In this document: piece after piece, positions 1 to 10,779 of the stretch
Layout: every line of letters begins with the position of its first letter
Numbering within the stretch: the stretch's first letter is position 1
DNA from: Raphanus sativus
Lineage: Eukaryota; Streptophyta; Magnoliopsida; Brassicales; Brassicaceae
Assembly: GCF_000801105.2 (NCBI RefSeq)
Contig: NC_079516.1
Span: 23,411,043 to 23,475,042, forward strand
Direction of reading: 5' to 3'
Length of the DNA: 64,000 nt
Notes under the pieces: generated by a model
Database searches by the model: none
What the model saw: only the letters and a program-made list of their open reading frames with translations
What the model was told of the DNA's origin: nothing
Program-made: the position numbers and the translations under genes

Positions 1-660
1 CCGGTTTTGGCGGAAAATTGTGTTTTCCGGTTTTGGCGGAAAATTGTGTTTTCCGGTTATGACGGGAAATCGCGTTTTCTGATTTTTGCGGGAAATTGCG
101 TTTTTCCGATTTTGATGGGAAATTGTGTTTTCCGGTTTTGGCGGGAAATTCGTTTTTCGAATTTGACGGAAAATTGCGTTTTCCGGTTTTGGCGGGAAAT
201 TGTGTTTTCCGGTTTTTGCAGAAAATTGCGTTTTTCCGATTTTTATGGGAAATTGCGTTATCCGGTTTTGGTGGAAAATTGTGTTTTTTCGGTTTTGGCG
301 GGAAATTGTGTTTGTCGGTTTCGACAGGAAATTGGGTTTTTCTGATTTTGACAGGAAATTGTGTTTTCCGGTTTTGGCGGGAAATTGCGTTTTCCGGTTT
401 TGGCGGGAAATTGTGTTTTTCTAGTTTTGATGGGAAATTGTGTTTTCCGGTTTTGGCGGGAAATTGTGTTTTTCCGGTTTTGACGGGAAATTTCGTTTGC
501 TAGTTTTTGAGAGAAATTGCGTTTTTCCGATTTTTGGCGGGGAATTGTTATTTTTACGATTTTGATGAAAAATTGCATTTTCGATTTTGGCGGGAAATTA
601 AGTTTTTCCGATTTTTGTGGGAAAATGTGTTTTTGTGGGAAAATGTGTTTTTGTGATTTT
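1..660. repeat. Degenerate minisatellite, unit 26-28 bp, about 24 copies
   Basis: The whole interval is built from a variable unit of the form TTTTGGCGGGAAATTGTGTT followed by TTCCGG. Variants have TGACGG, TGATGG or TTGCGG in the middle and one extra T in the poly-T run. Copies start roughly every 26-28 bp from base 1 and decay after about 600. The array probably begins left of the window. Open reading frames here exist only because the unit is stop-poor, and they give the same Phe/Arg/Trp-rich pattern in overlapping frames, so no protein is called. It may lie inside the hAT-like element whose right end is near 863. Confidence 0.9.
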
Positions 661-863
661 AACCATTTTTTAATTAAAAACTAAATGGGTCAGAGTTGAC
701 CCAACCCAATAGATCCATTTAACTTGTTAACCCATTAACTTGTTAACCCATTAACTTGTTAACCCATCAACCCATTGGATCAAAAATAAACAATTCATTT
801 GGGTTAATGGGTCAATTTGGGTTGGATCAACCCATGGGTCATGACCCATTTTGACACCCCTAG
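661..863. mobile_element. Right terminus of an hAT-like transposon with GGGTCA/TGACCC-rich subterminal region
   Basis: The segment carries many copies of GGGTCA or its complement, three tandem 16-bp units of AACTTGTTAACCCATT (721-768), and ends in TTTTGACACCCCTAG. Read from the right, the terminus is a TAGGGGTGTCAAAATGGG-type sequence, which is common for plant hAT elements and their MITEs. The partner end is not in the window, so neither target duplication nor length can be given. Confidence 0.5.
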
Positions 864-3780
864 ATGTATTTAAGATATTTAAAATAAACTAACCAAATAT
901 AAATTAGATTAAATCATTGGGCTCTGATGACTAAAAACAATAATTGGGCTTTAGGAGTTTTTTTTATGGGCAAAGCTATAGTTGTATTAATCGGTACATG
1001 TTTGACATTTTAGCTCACTAAAAGTGAAGCCCTGTAACAAAAGAAAAAAGAAGCAAACGGAGCAGTCTTTTTTTACTCTTCAAAAATATCTGTCTGAAAA
1101 GGCTACATTTTCTCTCTATCAAAACTCGTTTTTTTTTGCGATTCACCACTACTGTCAAACCAGTTTCTCAGATCTCTTCAGATATATCTCCTATCTCTTA
1201 TTTATTCTTGATCCATATATAATTGTATCGTCCCAACTATTTTCCAGTTTCTTTCCAACTGATCTAATTTTTTCCCATTTCAAGCCTATTTTTTGCATGT
1301 CTGATAACTTATTCGTACAATCCGATGATCGATCTGAGCAAGATTCATCTTAGTCGTACTGTTTCTTTTTCCTGTCAAAACATCATCGAACACAAAAGAA
1401 GTAAGGAGGAATAAAATAAAATTAGAATATATTCAGAGATATAAATTTATATTCATTTCAAAGTTTTTGTGTTTATTTGTTTCAGACTACTTATGTGTTT
1501 ACTCCTATTGTAGATCTTATCCAAGAGGTTGAAGTATTAGCTACATGATGTGCCTAACGCATCTATGAAGAAAGAAAAGTTTGATTTGTGCAAGGTCGGG
1601 CAGAAATATAATCAAAGCTGGAGTAAAGTGTCTAACATTGAAAACCATTGAAGGTTTGGATTCAAATCGTTTCAGTTTCTGTAGATTGTTAGTTCATGTT
1701 CACTACTTGATAAACGATAACTTTTCCTTTTCAGATAAAAATGGGAATGTCAAACACTTTCAGAATTACAATGGAGTAAGAGGTAAACAGAAATGACAAA
1801 AATCTTGTTCACTCTATTTTTCTTATCTATGTTCCCATTTGAATTTCTTTTCTATAACAATTGTATAGGTGTCTAACCTGGATAGAGAACTCAGAGCCTA
1901 TTAAATATGATAAGTTACTTTTTGAAGAATATAGAATCTTAAATTAAAAGGTCATACATATTAGAAAAAGGGACTTCTAGTTAATTAATTGTTTCTTTTT
2001 TATGCAGTTTTATACGTCTTTGGCTCTTTGCTAATTTTCTTTGTTGTTTCACTTTCACATAGTTATATATTATTAGTAATGTGACTGAATACAGAAAGTT
2101 AGTTACCTTTACTAACCCCTTTCTCTTTGTTAGTAAAATTGGTTTTTATTTTGAAGGAAATTTTGGCCATTTCGAATGTTTATATGTGCTAAAGCATGGG
2201 AAAAATATAAATAAGTACTGTTAAATCTGAGTTTTGATTTAAGACTATGTTAAATAACTTCAGACTGACCTCTTTCTCTGTTTTGAACAGATTGTATAGA
2301 TTTCGGTAGCTATTATTGTCCGGAAGGTTGAATACATTAACTGGTTTTGAATACATCAACAGGTTTTAAATGGTTTCACATCAGGAAGGTAAGCGTTTCC
2401 TGTGTATACGTCCTTTTCTCTGTTAAAAGTTTATGTCAGTAAAACCAAACATAAACTGCAAACTTAAAAAATGTCTAATATTTACCTTTTTGTCTGCAAA
2501 TATTGTCTCTAAAGTCTCACCAAACCCGACATTGATTGGTTTTCAGGCGTGGATGACTTTGGCTTCTCAACCAAGTTGTTAATCGCATCAAGGTACACGA
2601 TCCTTTTTTGGAAGACATTATATGAGAAGCGTTTTGAATTCTGTGTGTTTGCTTTGAGGCAAATAAACTGTATATATAGGAAAATAAAAGTTAGTGTATT
2701 TAGGATATTCCACAGTTTAATATTGTTAGAGAATATAAGCCGTTAGTTTAGCAAAATCATATATCTTGCGAATCAAGTTTTTTTCAAGATAAAAAAACTT
2801 AAATTTTCGGGTTTATTATAATATAGATTTAAGTTTCCAAATTCTGCGGTTTGTTGTTTTGATTGGTTGTTATTGATATTTTAAGATATGTAAATATAAA
2901 TATCGACCATGTGTTTATGAGTTAGTATATTCGGTATTATTATTTAGGCAACTTCCGAAAATCAAGTTTATATACTTAGATTTAAGCTTTTTATTTAATG
3001 GTATAGATAATTATGGTTATTGATTTCAAAAAGATTGGTATTTAATGATCTAGTATATTCTCTATGGTTATGTATGGAACTTCCGAAAACCTAGTATATT
3101 TGCCAAATTTTTAGCTTTTGATTTAGTGGTTTATATTTTTGGTTATATATTTGTAAAAACTGTGCAAAATGCAAATCCTATAATTTTATCGACTATATTG
3201 CACATTGGTTAATCCGTTGAGGATTCAAAGCATCTGTATTTATTTTGTATAAGTTTATTGTTTTGATTAGTTTATATGCTGAAAATATATAAAAATGAAC
3301 CGGAAAATTAAAAAGGATCGATATTCATGATTTTAAACAATGCAACATGTATGTTTTCTGGTGTAATTTTTTGTAACCAAAACATTGATTGGAAGTGATG
3401 AATGGTCGATACACTAATATTAACATAATGTATTGTTTTTAATTTTCATTTGCAGAATCCAATAAACTTTGAACCCTGGATGTCCATGGAGCATTATTAT
3501 AAATATACAAAGATTTGGTACAAATACTGTCTATGAAATGAGAATTAGTGTGTTATAACAATTGAAACTTCGACGTAATCTATACATCTTTGATAAGAAG
3601 CCGCATGTAAAGTAACGTAAATGTTGTTTTTAAAGAAAAAGGTTTTTCTGCTGTATAAATAAAAGGAAAATCAGAAAATACAGAATTTAATAAAAAGCAT
3701 ATGTTTTAGATATACTCCGTGGCATAAAATGGTAAATATGGTTGAAACAGAAGGTTGCCTAAAAAAAGGGCCTTCTGTTT
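864..3780 (+). other. Long non-coding stretch with splice-like signals; no recognised gene
   Basis: No open frame here resembles a known protein. Pyrimidine-rich DNA at 1060-1370 resembles a plant 5' leader. Several segments have intron-like borders, for example a segment ending CATCAGGAAG before GTAAGC at about 2390, and a TTTTCAG-bounded segment at about 2547-2592 ending before GTACAC. This could be a non-coding transcript, a decayed gene or captured exons. Only transcript data could decide. The rest is AT-rich without structure I can support. Confidence 0.25.
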
Positions 3781-3792
3781 TAATAGTATTGA
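3755..3792 (-). mobile_element. Lone Helitron 5' end (minus strand)
   Basis: Read on the minus strand, the sequence begins TCAATACTATTAAAACAG and is followed by AAGGCCC. This matches the start shared by other Helitrons in this window (TC, then an AT stretch with ATTAAAA and a purine-rich tail). No matching hairpin plus CTAG end was found to the left, so this is probably a relic. Confidence 0.35.
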
Positions 3793-4461
3793 TTTTTTTC
3801 AAATATGTTCATTTTAATATTTTAAGTATGCTCATTTTAATAATAAGTTTCAAACAGAACTAAAAAAAAAAATCCTCTAAAATTCAAAGATAAATCTTAA
3901 AAGTTTCAAATTTTAGGTTTTTAAGAATAAAAGTAACTAAATTTTGGATGAACTTAAATTATTTATTATTAGTTTTAGTTGTAATTTAAAATTTAGCTTA
4001 TTTTCTGAAGCTTAAAAGTAATTTATTTATGTTATTCATAATTATATTTTCTTATAAATTTTAAAGGTATTAAAATAATTTATTTATTTTCATTCTTAAA
4101 ACTTAAAATTAAATTTGAAATTTTAGATATTTATTTTTTGAATTTCAGAGATTTTTTATAAAAAAATTGAAACTCATTAATATTTTTGAATAAAATAGCA
4201 TGGTTTTAGTATTTAAATGAACATAATTTTAAAGGTTAGTGTGTATTAAAATATGAAAAATAAGCAGTTTGGGTATTAAACCACATAGAAAAACTACATG
4301 TATAAAAAATTAACAAAATTTAGTTTGAGTATTTTTATAGATTTTTTCTTTATTTTAATGTAGCACTTAAAATCTTTTTGGGTACAAGTAAATTGTAGTT
4401 GGATTTCTGTAAAGAATAGATGTATCAATGACCATTGACGAGCATCATTATTAAATAACCA

Positions 4462-4492
4462 CTAGGTTTTGACCCGCGATTTAAAGCGCGGG
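4462..4492 (-). mobile_element. Helitron 3' end (minus strand): hairpin plus CTAG
   Basis: On the plus strand CTAG lies at 4462-4465. About 7 bp inward lies a GC-rich hairpin, CCCGCG (4473-4478) paired with CGCGGG (4487-4492). This is the classic Helitron 3' terminus (short hairpin 10-12 bp before CTRR), here on the minus strand and flanked by A at 4461. The element body would extend to the right, but no convincing 5' end was found before the PR-1 promoter. Confidence 0.7.
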
Positions 4493-5227
4493 ATTACTTT
4501 TAATAAAATTTTAGTTTATTTTACTTTAGAAAATTAATATTTGCATATACAATTTTTGGAAATGTATTATATAATTTACTAATTAAAACCTGTTTTGATT
4601 GGAAACAATATTCGTAGTTCAATGAATGTTTTTTGGTATAGATGATATTTTATAATTTATATTATTTTTTTGTTTATAAGGGTAATTATATTATATAGTT
4701 ATAACATTTATATTGTAATATTTTATTTTATATTTTCGTAGTTCAATGAATGTAATTTTATAGCTATGAAAGTGAAGTAGGGTATCACATTAATTTAACT
4801 TTAATATAATTGGTTAATCAAGTGTTATATAATTGCTTGATTTATTTATTCTAGTATACAAATGTTGCGTTGATTTTTCTTCCTTCTTAAGTTGTTAAAT
4901 ACTTTTTTTTGTTCAATACTATTAATAACTATTTAAAATAGTTAAATACTATTAATAACTATTTTAAAATAATCACAAAAATCCAACAACTTAAGTATAT
5001 TGTGAGGTATGAGCATTTATAGGGAATGTTAGGTTTAGGTAATGTCGCTTAGAATTTTTAGGAAATATTGGTTTTAGTTATTTGGAAAATCATATATGGA
5101 TATTTCAAATAATTTCCAAAAGCTTTAGTTAAAATTTAATTGCAGTGGCACTGTTGTAAATACTAAATTTAATTGCAGTGGCACTGTTGTACAGCGGCGT
5201 TTATCATTTAATACTAAGAGGTAAATG
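4493..5227. other. AT-rich sequence, probably decayed Helitron body, with small repeats
   Basis: There is no coding potential. A direct repeat of GTAGTTCAATGAATGT occurs at about 4613 and 4739. A 33-bp tandem duplication containing TTAATTGCAGTGGCACTG covers about 5132-5192. Its position next to the Helitron 3' end suggests element-derived DNA. Confidence 0.4.
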
Positions 5228-5276
5228 AAGTCAACAATTACTCTCCGAAAATGAAGCAGAGAACAAGTCACGGGTG
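5228..5276 (+). promoter_or_regulatory. Upstream block shared with PR-1 gene 3 (W-box-like AGTCAAC and CACGGGTG)
   Basis: AAGTCAACAATTACT, then TCCG-AAATGAAGC, and then TCACGGGTG (CACGGGTG at 5269-5276) recur almost unchanged at 45494-45546, upstream of PR-1 gene 3. The CACGGGTG part also occurs upstream of gene 2 (12792-12799). AGTCAA read on the other strand is TTGACT, a W-box core bound by WRKY factors. Conservation between paralogue promoters is seen directly. A regulatory role is inferred. Confidence 0.5.
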
Positions 5277-5403
5277 TTGAATTATAATACCACAAGACAT
5301 TAATACATACTAATATTGATTACTTTCTTCCTACCAATCAACTCGACTTTTTTTTTTTTATCGACTCGACTTTCGGTTCGATTAATTAACGGATGGACGA
5401 GAC

Positions 5404-5411
5404 TGACGTCA
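5404..5411 (+). promoter_or_regulatory. TGACGTCA palindrome (TGA/bZIP-type site) upstream of PR-1 gene 1
   Basis: A perfect TGACGTCA lies about 580 bp before the start codon of PR-1 gene 1. TGACG elements are bound by TGA-class bZIP factors that act with NPR1 in salicylate control of PR-1 in crucifers. Whether this copy is functional is not shown by the sequence. Confidence 0.4.
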
Positions 5412-5917
5412 TTGTTTCCAACTTCGGGCATGCATGATGCATCTCCATAATTTTTCTTCAAATTTTCAAATTTGTATAACTTATAATGATTAACGATATA
5501 TACATATATACATTAAACGAAAATTAATAAAGTTCGAAGTTTGAAAACAAAATGCAAACACAATACTAGTATCTTAGTTTGTACTCTCTCCGTTTCTAAA
5601 TAGATATTATTTTGATATTTTTCACACATATTACAAAGTGACGGAAATATATATGTAAATTGTTATTACTTATATCTCTCTAATCAATAGTATTTGAGAT
5701 AAATAAAATTATTTATAAAATTAATGTAATTTTCATTTAGTTTTTCGCTAAAACTAATTATAGTTTGCATTGAAATTGTAAAAATAACACTATTTTTCTA
5801 ACAAAAAAAAATTAAAATAACACTTATTATAAAAAAAAATGAGTACTATTTTAAAGATTTTCTCAATAATAAACAAAATAAAACCTTCCATTTCTACGTA
5901 GCCCACCAAAGCTTTTG

Positions 5918-5925
5918 TATAAATA
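5918..5925 (+). promoter_or_regulatory. TATA box of PR-1 gene 1
   Basis: TATAAATA lies 67-74 bp upstream of the ATG at 5992, a usual spacing for a plant promoter with a short leader. The leader (about 5950-5991) is A-rich and has no upstream ATG. Confidence 0.6.
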
Positions 5926-6096
5926 CATGGCAAAATAGAACTATTGTTTTCCCACAAAACAATAAGATTCAACATAATAACACAGATAAAAATGAAGAAG
6001 TTGTTGTTTTTTGCTTATAGTATCACCTTAGTCCTCGCATTGTCATCCATCTTAACTCAAGCCTTTCGTCACAGTCCCGTTCAACCGCCCATAGCA

Positions 6097-6101
6097 AACG
6101 T
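6097..6101. repeat. Target-site duplication AACGT (left copy) of Copia element 1
   Basis: AACGT at 6097-6101 is repeated at 10780-10784, immediately outside the two LTRs. This marks an integrase-made insertion in the PR-1 coding sequence. Confidence 0.95.
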
Positions 6102-6375
6102 TATAAGCTCAAAGATAAGAACACGAACACAATATAAAGAAACTCTTCTTTATTAGGTTAAGATCGCTCTCTTAAACTTACACGCACAACTCAAATCCTT
6201 AATCTAAGCAATACTCTTGCTTCTTATTATATAGAGACAATATTTCCTAAACTCTTAGGATTTCCTAAACTCTTAGGATTTCCTAAACTCTTAGGAACTT
6301 ACTTTTCTAATCCTATTTTCCTTTTAGGATCAATGTAGCTTAAGCTCCAAGCTATCTTCATGTTTATCTCCAACA
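6102..6375 (-). repeat. 3' LTR of Copia element 1
   Basis: It is 274 bp and identical to 10506-10779. The polyprotein frame runs into it and stops at 6330-6332, so its first 46 bases on the element strand also encode the polyprotein C-terminus. Confidence 0.95.
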
Positions 6376-9300
6376 TTCTCCCCTTTAAACTTGAAGTTAG
6401 CTTCTTCAATATCTTGTACTCCCACTAGATCTTTCATTTCTCTGAATTTGATTCTTCCCAAGGCTTTTGTAAGAATATCAGCTTTCTGTTCCGTACCCGG
6501 AATGTGTTGGACATCAACCTGTTCATTCTCAATGCATTCACGGATGAAGTGATAACGTTTGTGGATGTGCTTACTTCGGCCGTGGAAGACTGGGTTCTTT
6601 GTGAGTGCTATCGCCGATTTATTGTCCAAATGTATCACTACCCTTTGCCTAGGTTCTTCGGTGATCTCATCTAGAAGTTCTTGAAGCCATATAGCTTGCT
6701 TAGCAGCTTCTGTTGCAGCCATAAACTCAGCTTCGCATGATGACAAAGCCACAGTCTCTTGCTTCTGAGAACACCAAGTAATTGGACACTTATTCAGATA
6801 AAATATGTGACCTGTGGTGCTTCTACCATCATCTTCATCAATATTATGACTTGAATCACTAAAACCTTCCAGCTTCATCATGTCCGCACGTTCGTATACG
6901 AGGCCTAACTGTGTCGTCCCTTTTAAATACCTTAAGACTTGTTTTAGTGCCGCTCCATGGGATGACTTCGGTGCATGCATATACCTGCTCAATAAACCCA
7001 CACTAAACGCAAGGTCAGGGCGCGTATGAAGAAGATAACGCAAACAGCCAATCTTGCGCCTGTATTCCTTCTCATCGATGCTGTCCTCATTCATTGCCTT
7101 TGATACCTTCAGACCGAACTCCATGGGAGTATGAACTGCATTGCACTCGTCCATATTGGTTTCTTCTAATATTTTCTTTGCATATCGCTCCTGAGACAGA
7201 GTTATTCTACCTTTCGTTTGAGCAACTTCGATACCAAGATAGTAGGTTAACAAACCAAGATCACTCATCTCGAAATTGCTTGACATCTCCTTTTTGAACC
7301 CGTGAATCATGATGATATTAGACCCGGTAACCAGTAGATCGTCCACGTACACGGCGACAAGCAGAAGGTGTTCTTTCTCTCTTTTGTGGTACAAGGAAGG
7401 TTCCTTTGAGCACCTAATAAAGTTTAATTTTGCTAGAACCTTATGTAGCTTCTCGTTCCATGCTCTGGGAGCTTGCCGAAGACCATACAAAGCTTTGTTA
7501 AGCTTGTATACCTTCTCTTCTTGACCTTTAACTACAAAACCCTCGGGCTGGCTCACGTACACGTCTTCCTTTAAGTCTCCATGGAGAAAAGCAGTTTTTA
7601 CGTCTAGGTGATGGATCTCCCACTCGTTTGTAGCCGCTAAAGCAATTAGGAACCGGACTGTTTCTATTCGAGCAACCGGTGCAAAGACTTCGTCGAAATC
7701 AACGCCGTGACGTTGAATATATCCTTTAGCCACCAATCTTGATTTGTACTTGTTTATGCTTCCATCCGCATTCCGCTTGATTTTGAAGATCCACTTTAGC
7801 CCAATTGGTTTTACTCCTGCAGGACAGTCGACAAGATCCCATGTTTTATTCTTCACGATCGAGTTGATCTCTTCCTTACAGGCATCATGCCACACCTTCT
7901 CTTCCATTGCATCCTTGAAGTCCCACGGTTCTTCATTTAGAAGAAACAAGAGACGCTCCCCTTCGGTTTCGGCAAGGCATATGTAGTCGTCAAGATAGCT
8001 AGGCATCTTAGTGACTCTTGTTGATCTCCGAGGCAAAGCTTGCTCTGTTTCAATCTCATCTTGCTCTTCCTGTTCTTCTTTGTCAACGGTTTCTTCTTCT
8101 TCTTCCTCTTGATTATCAACATGAGCATCGCTATTTGTCTCACCACTATCATCTTCAAGTCCTTGATTCCCAAAATTTCCCAACGAAATCTTGAACCTCC
8201 CTGGTTTCTCGACTGTTTCATGTCCGTTCTTGCTCCATTCCCACTTCTTACTCTCGTCGAACACAACATCCCTACTCACGACTATCTTCTGGGAAGTGGG
8301 ATCGAACAATCTGTATGCTTTTGAGCCGGGCTCGGTTCCAAGATGTACAAGAGTACGAGACCTATTGTCGAGTTTCTTCAGATTTACCGCCTCTGTTTTT
8401 GCATAAGCAACACATCCAAATACTCTTAGATGTTCAACGTTTGGTTTTCTTTTCTTCAGAGCTTCATACGGTGTCTGAGATATCAAGGTCTTCGTTGCTA
8501 TGCGATTAATCAAGTATGTAGAGTGTCTCACAGCTTCTCCCCACATGTAGTTTGGAACTTCCATGTGCTTCAAGTTACTTCTTGTCATCTCTAACAAGGT
8601 TCTGTTACGCCTTTCCACGACGCCGTTCTGTTGTGGCGTATAAGGAGCCGTTAAGTGTCGTTGTATGCCAGATTTCTCACAGTAGCTCTGAAACTCTAGA
8701 CTTGTGAACTCTCCTCCTCTATCTGTCCGAAGAGTTCTAATCGTTTTGCCCGTGTCCTTTTCTACGATCTCTTTGAATCTTTTGAATCTTTCGAAAGCTT
8801 CTCCTTTCTCCTTCATTAGAATAGACCACATGTAGCGTGTGTGATCATCTATAAGAACGAATATGTACCTACTTCTTCCTGCAGTGGGTGGGGTTATTGG
8901 TCCGCAAAGATCACCGTGTATAAGCTCTAGTGCACGGGAAGCTCGGTACGCAGTTGCTGCCGGAAAAGGTCGCCTTGCTTGTTTCGCACGTAAACACGAT
9001 TCACATAATTCTTTCTCAACTTTCAGTTTAGGTACTCCAGAGACAAGTTCCTTCTCGATTGTTGCCTTCATTGCATCGAAACCTAGATGGCCTAGTCGTG
9101 CATGCCAACGTGATATCTTACTCTCCTCTTGCAGTTGTAAACACCTCTGTTCTTCTATCTCCATTGTGACCTTATAGAGTCGATTCCTTGATCTAGAAGC
9201 TTTCACGATCAGATTACCATCTTTGTCATGGAGTGTAAGGTAGTTCTCTCTCATCCTTACGTCGCATCCAGATTCCGTGGCTTGACCTAGACTGATAATA

Positions 9301-10469
9301 TTACTCTTGAGTTCTGGTATATAATAGACATCTGCAAGAATTTTTTTCTCTCCGTTTTGAGTGATAAACAGTATTGATCCCTTTCCTTCGATGTTTATCC
9401 TTGAATCATCCCCAAAACGCACCTTTCCTGTGACTTTATCATCCATGGTTTTAAAATAGCTTCTGTAACCAGTCATATGATTACTTGCTCCGTTATCTAG
9501 GTACCATACTTTATCCCCATCAGTGCTAGATTCGAACTCTTTAGGCCTTATGTTGCGTTCATTGAGATAGATAATCTCATGCATCATAAGTCTATCAGCT
9601 TCCTGAGTCTCGTCTCCATTCTTAACTTCTGTTGTCTCTTGTAGCTTGAGCAGTCTATCTGGACAAGTGGCTGCGAAGTGTCCCTGTTTATCACAACGAA
9701 AACATGTGATGTTTGTTGCGTCTCTGCTGGTCCAGTAGGACCCTCCGCGTCCTCTTCCTCTTCCATAGAACCGACCACCACGACCTCGTCCTCTGTACTC
9801 TCCATAAGAGTTCCGCTGTGCTTGTGGGTCTGTGTTGGAATACATAAGTTTATTTTGACTCTCCTGTGTGTCCTCTTCCTCCACGCTTATGCGCTCTTCG
9901 AATGTTTTCAAGCGGCCTATAACTTCTTCAAAGCTCGTAGTCTTTAAATCAAGTTGTTGCTCAAGAGAAGCAACCATATATAGGAATTTCTTGTTTGGTA
10001 AACTGCCCAAGAGTTTCTTCACTAGTTTTATGTTTTCTATGGTGGTACCTAACGCAGCCGCTTTTGATGCAATCTCTGATATTTTGCCCACGAAATCATC
10101 TATCTTATCAGTATCTTTCATCTTTACTCGATCGAACTCGAGCATCAATGTGTGTAGTCGTGCTTCTCGAACCCGTTCTACACCTACATGACGAGTTTTA
10201 ATCGCCTCCCACACCTTCTTCGCGGATCCAAGACTCCCAACTTGTAGTACCAGTGTTTCTGGAATGGATTGTAATATAAGAGCGGTTGCCATCATATTTT
10301 TTTTCTTCTCCGTTGTTTCCTCCTCAACTGCATCCCATACTTCATGAACGTTTAGTAAAAGCTCCATCCTTATCGCCCACACGGTGTAGTTAGTTGTGTT
10401 CAACATCGGGCAACGGATGGAGGAAGATCCTCCTTCCTTCTTGGTCTCCACGATCGTTAAATCACTCAT
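6330..10469 (-). CDS. Copia gag-pol polyprotein, intact, 1379 aa
   Basis: This single uninterrupted frame starts at an ATG 24 bp inside the primer binding site. Domain order is Copia-type. A UBN2-type gag covers residues about 20-200, then an RG-rich stretch (225-243), then a CCHC knuckle (CFRCDKQGHFAATC, 256-269). A protease has LDNGASNHMTG (from about 324). An HHCC zinc site (H456, H461, C489, C492) precedes the integrase core with D520, D583 and E619. The reverse transcriptase has YVDDLLV, and the RNase H has SSCEAEFMAA and a DNKSA motif near the end. It makes the proteins that copy and insert the element. All key residues I can see are present and there is no stop or shift, so the copy may be competent. 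It is antisense to the PR-1 gene it interrupts. The last 15 codons are LTR-encoded. Confidence 0.97.
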   Translation of the reverse strand: MSDLTIVETKKEGGSSSIRCPMLNTTNYTVWAIRMELLLNVHEVWDAVEEETTEKKKNMMATALILQSIPETLVLQVGSLGSAKKVWEAIKTRHVGVERVREARLHTLMLEFDRVKMKDTDKIDDFVGKISEIASKAAALGTTIENIKLVKKLLGSLPNKKFLYMVASLEQQLDLKTTSFEEVIGRLKTFEERISVEEEDTQESQNKLMYSNTDPQAQRNSYGEYRGRGRGGRFYGRGRGRGGSYWTSRDATNITCFRCDKQGHFAATCPDRLLKLQETTEVKNGDETQEADRLMMHEIIYLNERNIRPKEFESSTDGDKVWYLDNGASNHMTGYRSYFKTMDDKVTGKVRFGDDSRINIEGKGSILFITQNGEKKILADVYYIPELKSNIISLGQATESGCDVRMRENYLTLHDKDGNLIVKASRSRNRLYKVTMEIEEQRCLQLQEESKISRWHARLGHLGFDAMKATIEKELVSGVPKLKVEKELCESCLRAKQARRPFPAATAYRASRALELIHGDLCGPITPPTAGRSRYIFVLIDDHTRYMWSILMKEKGEAFERFKRFKEIVEKDTGKTIRTLRTDRGGEFTSLEFQSYCEKSGIQRHLTAPYTPQQNGVVERRNRTLLEMTRSNLKHMEVPNYMWGEAVRHSTYLINRIATKTLISQTPYEALKKRKPNVEHLRVFGCVAYAKTEAVNLKKLDNRSRTLVHLGTEPGSKAYRLFDPTSQKIVVSRDVVFDESKKWEWSKNGHETVEKPGRFKISLGNFGNQGLEDDSGETNSDAHVDNQEEEEEETVDKEEQEEQDEIETEQALPRRSTRVTKMPSYLDDYICLAETEGERLLFLLNEEPWDFKDAMEEKVWHDACKEEINSIVKNKTWDLVDCPAGVKPIGLKWIFKIKRNADGSINKYKSRLVAKGYIQRHGVDFDEVFAPVARIETVRFLIALAATNEWEIHHLDVKTAFLHGDLKEDVYVSQPEGFVVKGQEEKVYKLNKALYGLRQAPRAWNEKLHKVLAKLNFIRCSKEPSLYHKREKEHLLLVAVYVDDLLVTGSNIIMIHGFKKEMSSNFEMSDLGLLTYYLGIEVAQTKGRITLSQERYAKKILEETNMDECNAVHTPMEFGLKVSKAMNEDSIDEKEYRRKIGCLRYLLHTRPDLAFSVGLLSRYMHAPKSSHGAALKQVLRYLKGTTQLGLVYERADMMKLEGFSDSSHNIDEDDGRSTTGHIFYLNKCPITWCSQKQETVALSSCEAEFMAATEAAKQAIWLQELLDEITEEPRQRVVIHLDNKSAIALTKNPVFHGRSKHIHKRYHFIRECIENEQVDVQHIPGTEQKADILTKALGRIKFREMKDLVGVQDIEEANFKFKGENVGDKHEDSLELKLH

Positions 10470-10505
10470 CTCTCTCTCTTGATTAGGTTTGGCTCTGATA
10501 CCAAA

Positions 10506-10779
10506 TATAAGCTCAAAGATAAGAACACGAACACAATATAAAGAAACTCTTCTTTATTAGGTTAAGATCGCTCTCTTAAACTTACACGCACAACTCAAAT
10601 CCTTAATCTAAGCAATACTCTTGCTTCTTATTATATAGAGACAATATTTCCTAAACTCTTAGGATTTCCTAAACTCTTAGGATTTCCTAAACTCTTAGGA
10701 ACTTACTTTTCTAATCCTATTTTCCTTTTAGGATCAATGTAGCTTAAGCTCCAAGCTATCTTCATGTTTATCTCCAACA
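10506..10779 (-). repeat. 5' LTR of Copia element 1
   Basis: It is 274 bp and identical to 6102-6375. It ends next to AACGT (10780-10784), after which the PR-1 reading frame resumes. Confidence 0.95.

Larger units (their letters stand above)
6102..10779 (-). mobile_element. Copia LTR retrotransposon 1, complete, 4678 bp, identical LTRs
   Basis: LTRs at 6102-6375 and 10506-10779 are each 274 bp and identical by eye over their full length. A 13-base primer binding site matching initiator-Met tRNA (TGGTATCAGAGCC on the minus strand, plus-strand 10491-10503) sits 2 bp inside the 5' LTR. A polypurine tract (AAAGGGGAGAA on the minus strand, 6376-6388) borders the 3' LTR. Inside is one open polyprotein frame. 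The LTRs start with TG but end with TA on the element strand, a non-canonical border seen in some plant Copia families. Flanking duplications are AACGT. Three direct copies of TTTCCTAAACTCTTAGGA-like sequence lie within each LTR (6242-6296). Everything points to a very recent insertion. Confidence 0.97.

Noticed and set aside
7..578. Overlapping Phe/Arg/Trp-rich open frames in the first 580 bases
   Set aside because: They are translations of a minisatellite in several frames and on both strands, with no start context or similarity.
7094..10201. Plus-strand open frames across the Copia 1 coding region
   Set aside because: They are shadows of the intact minus-strand polyprotein.
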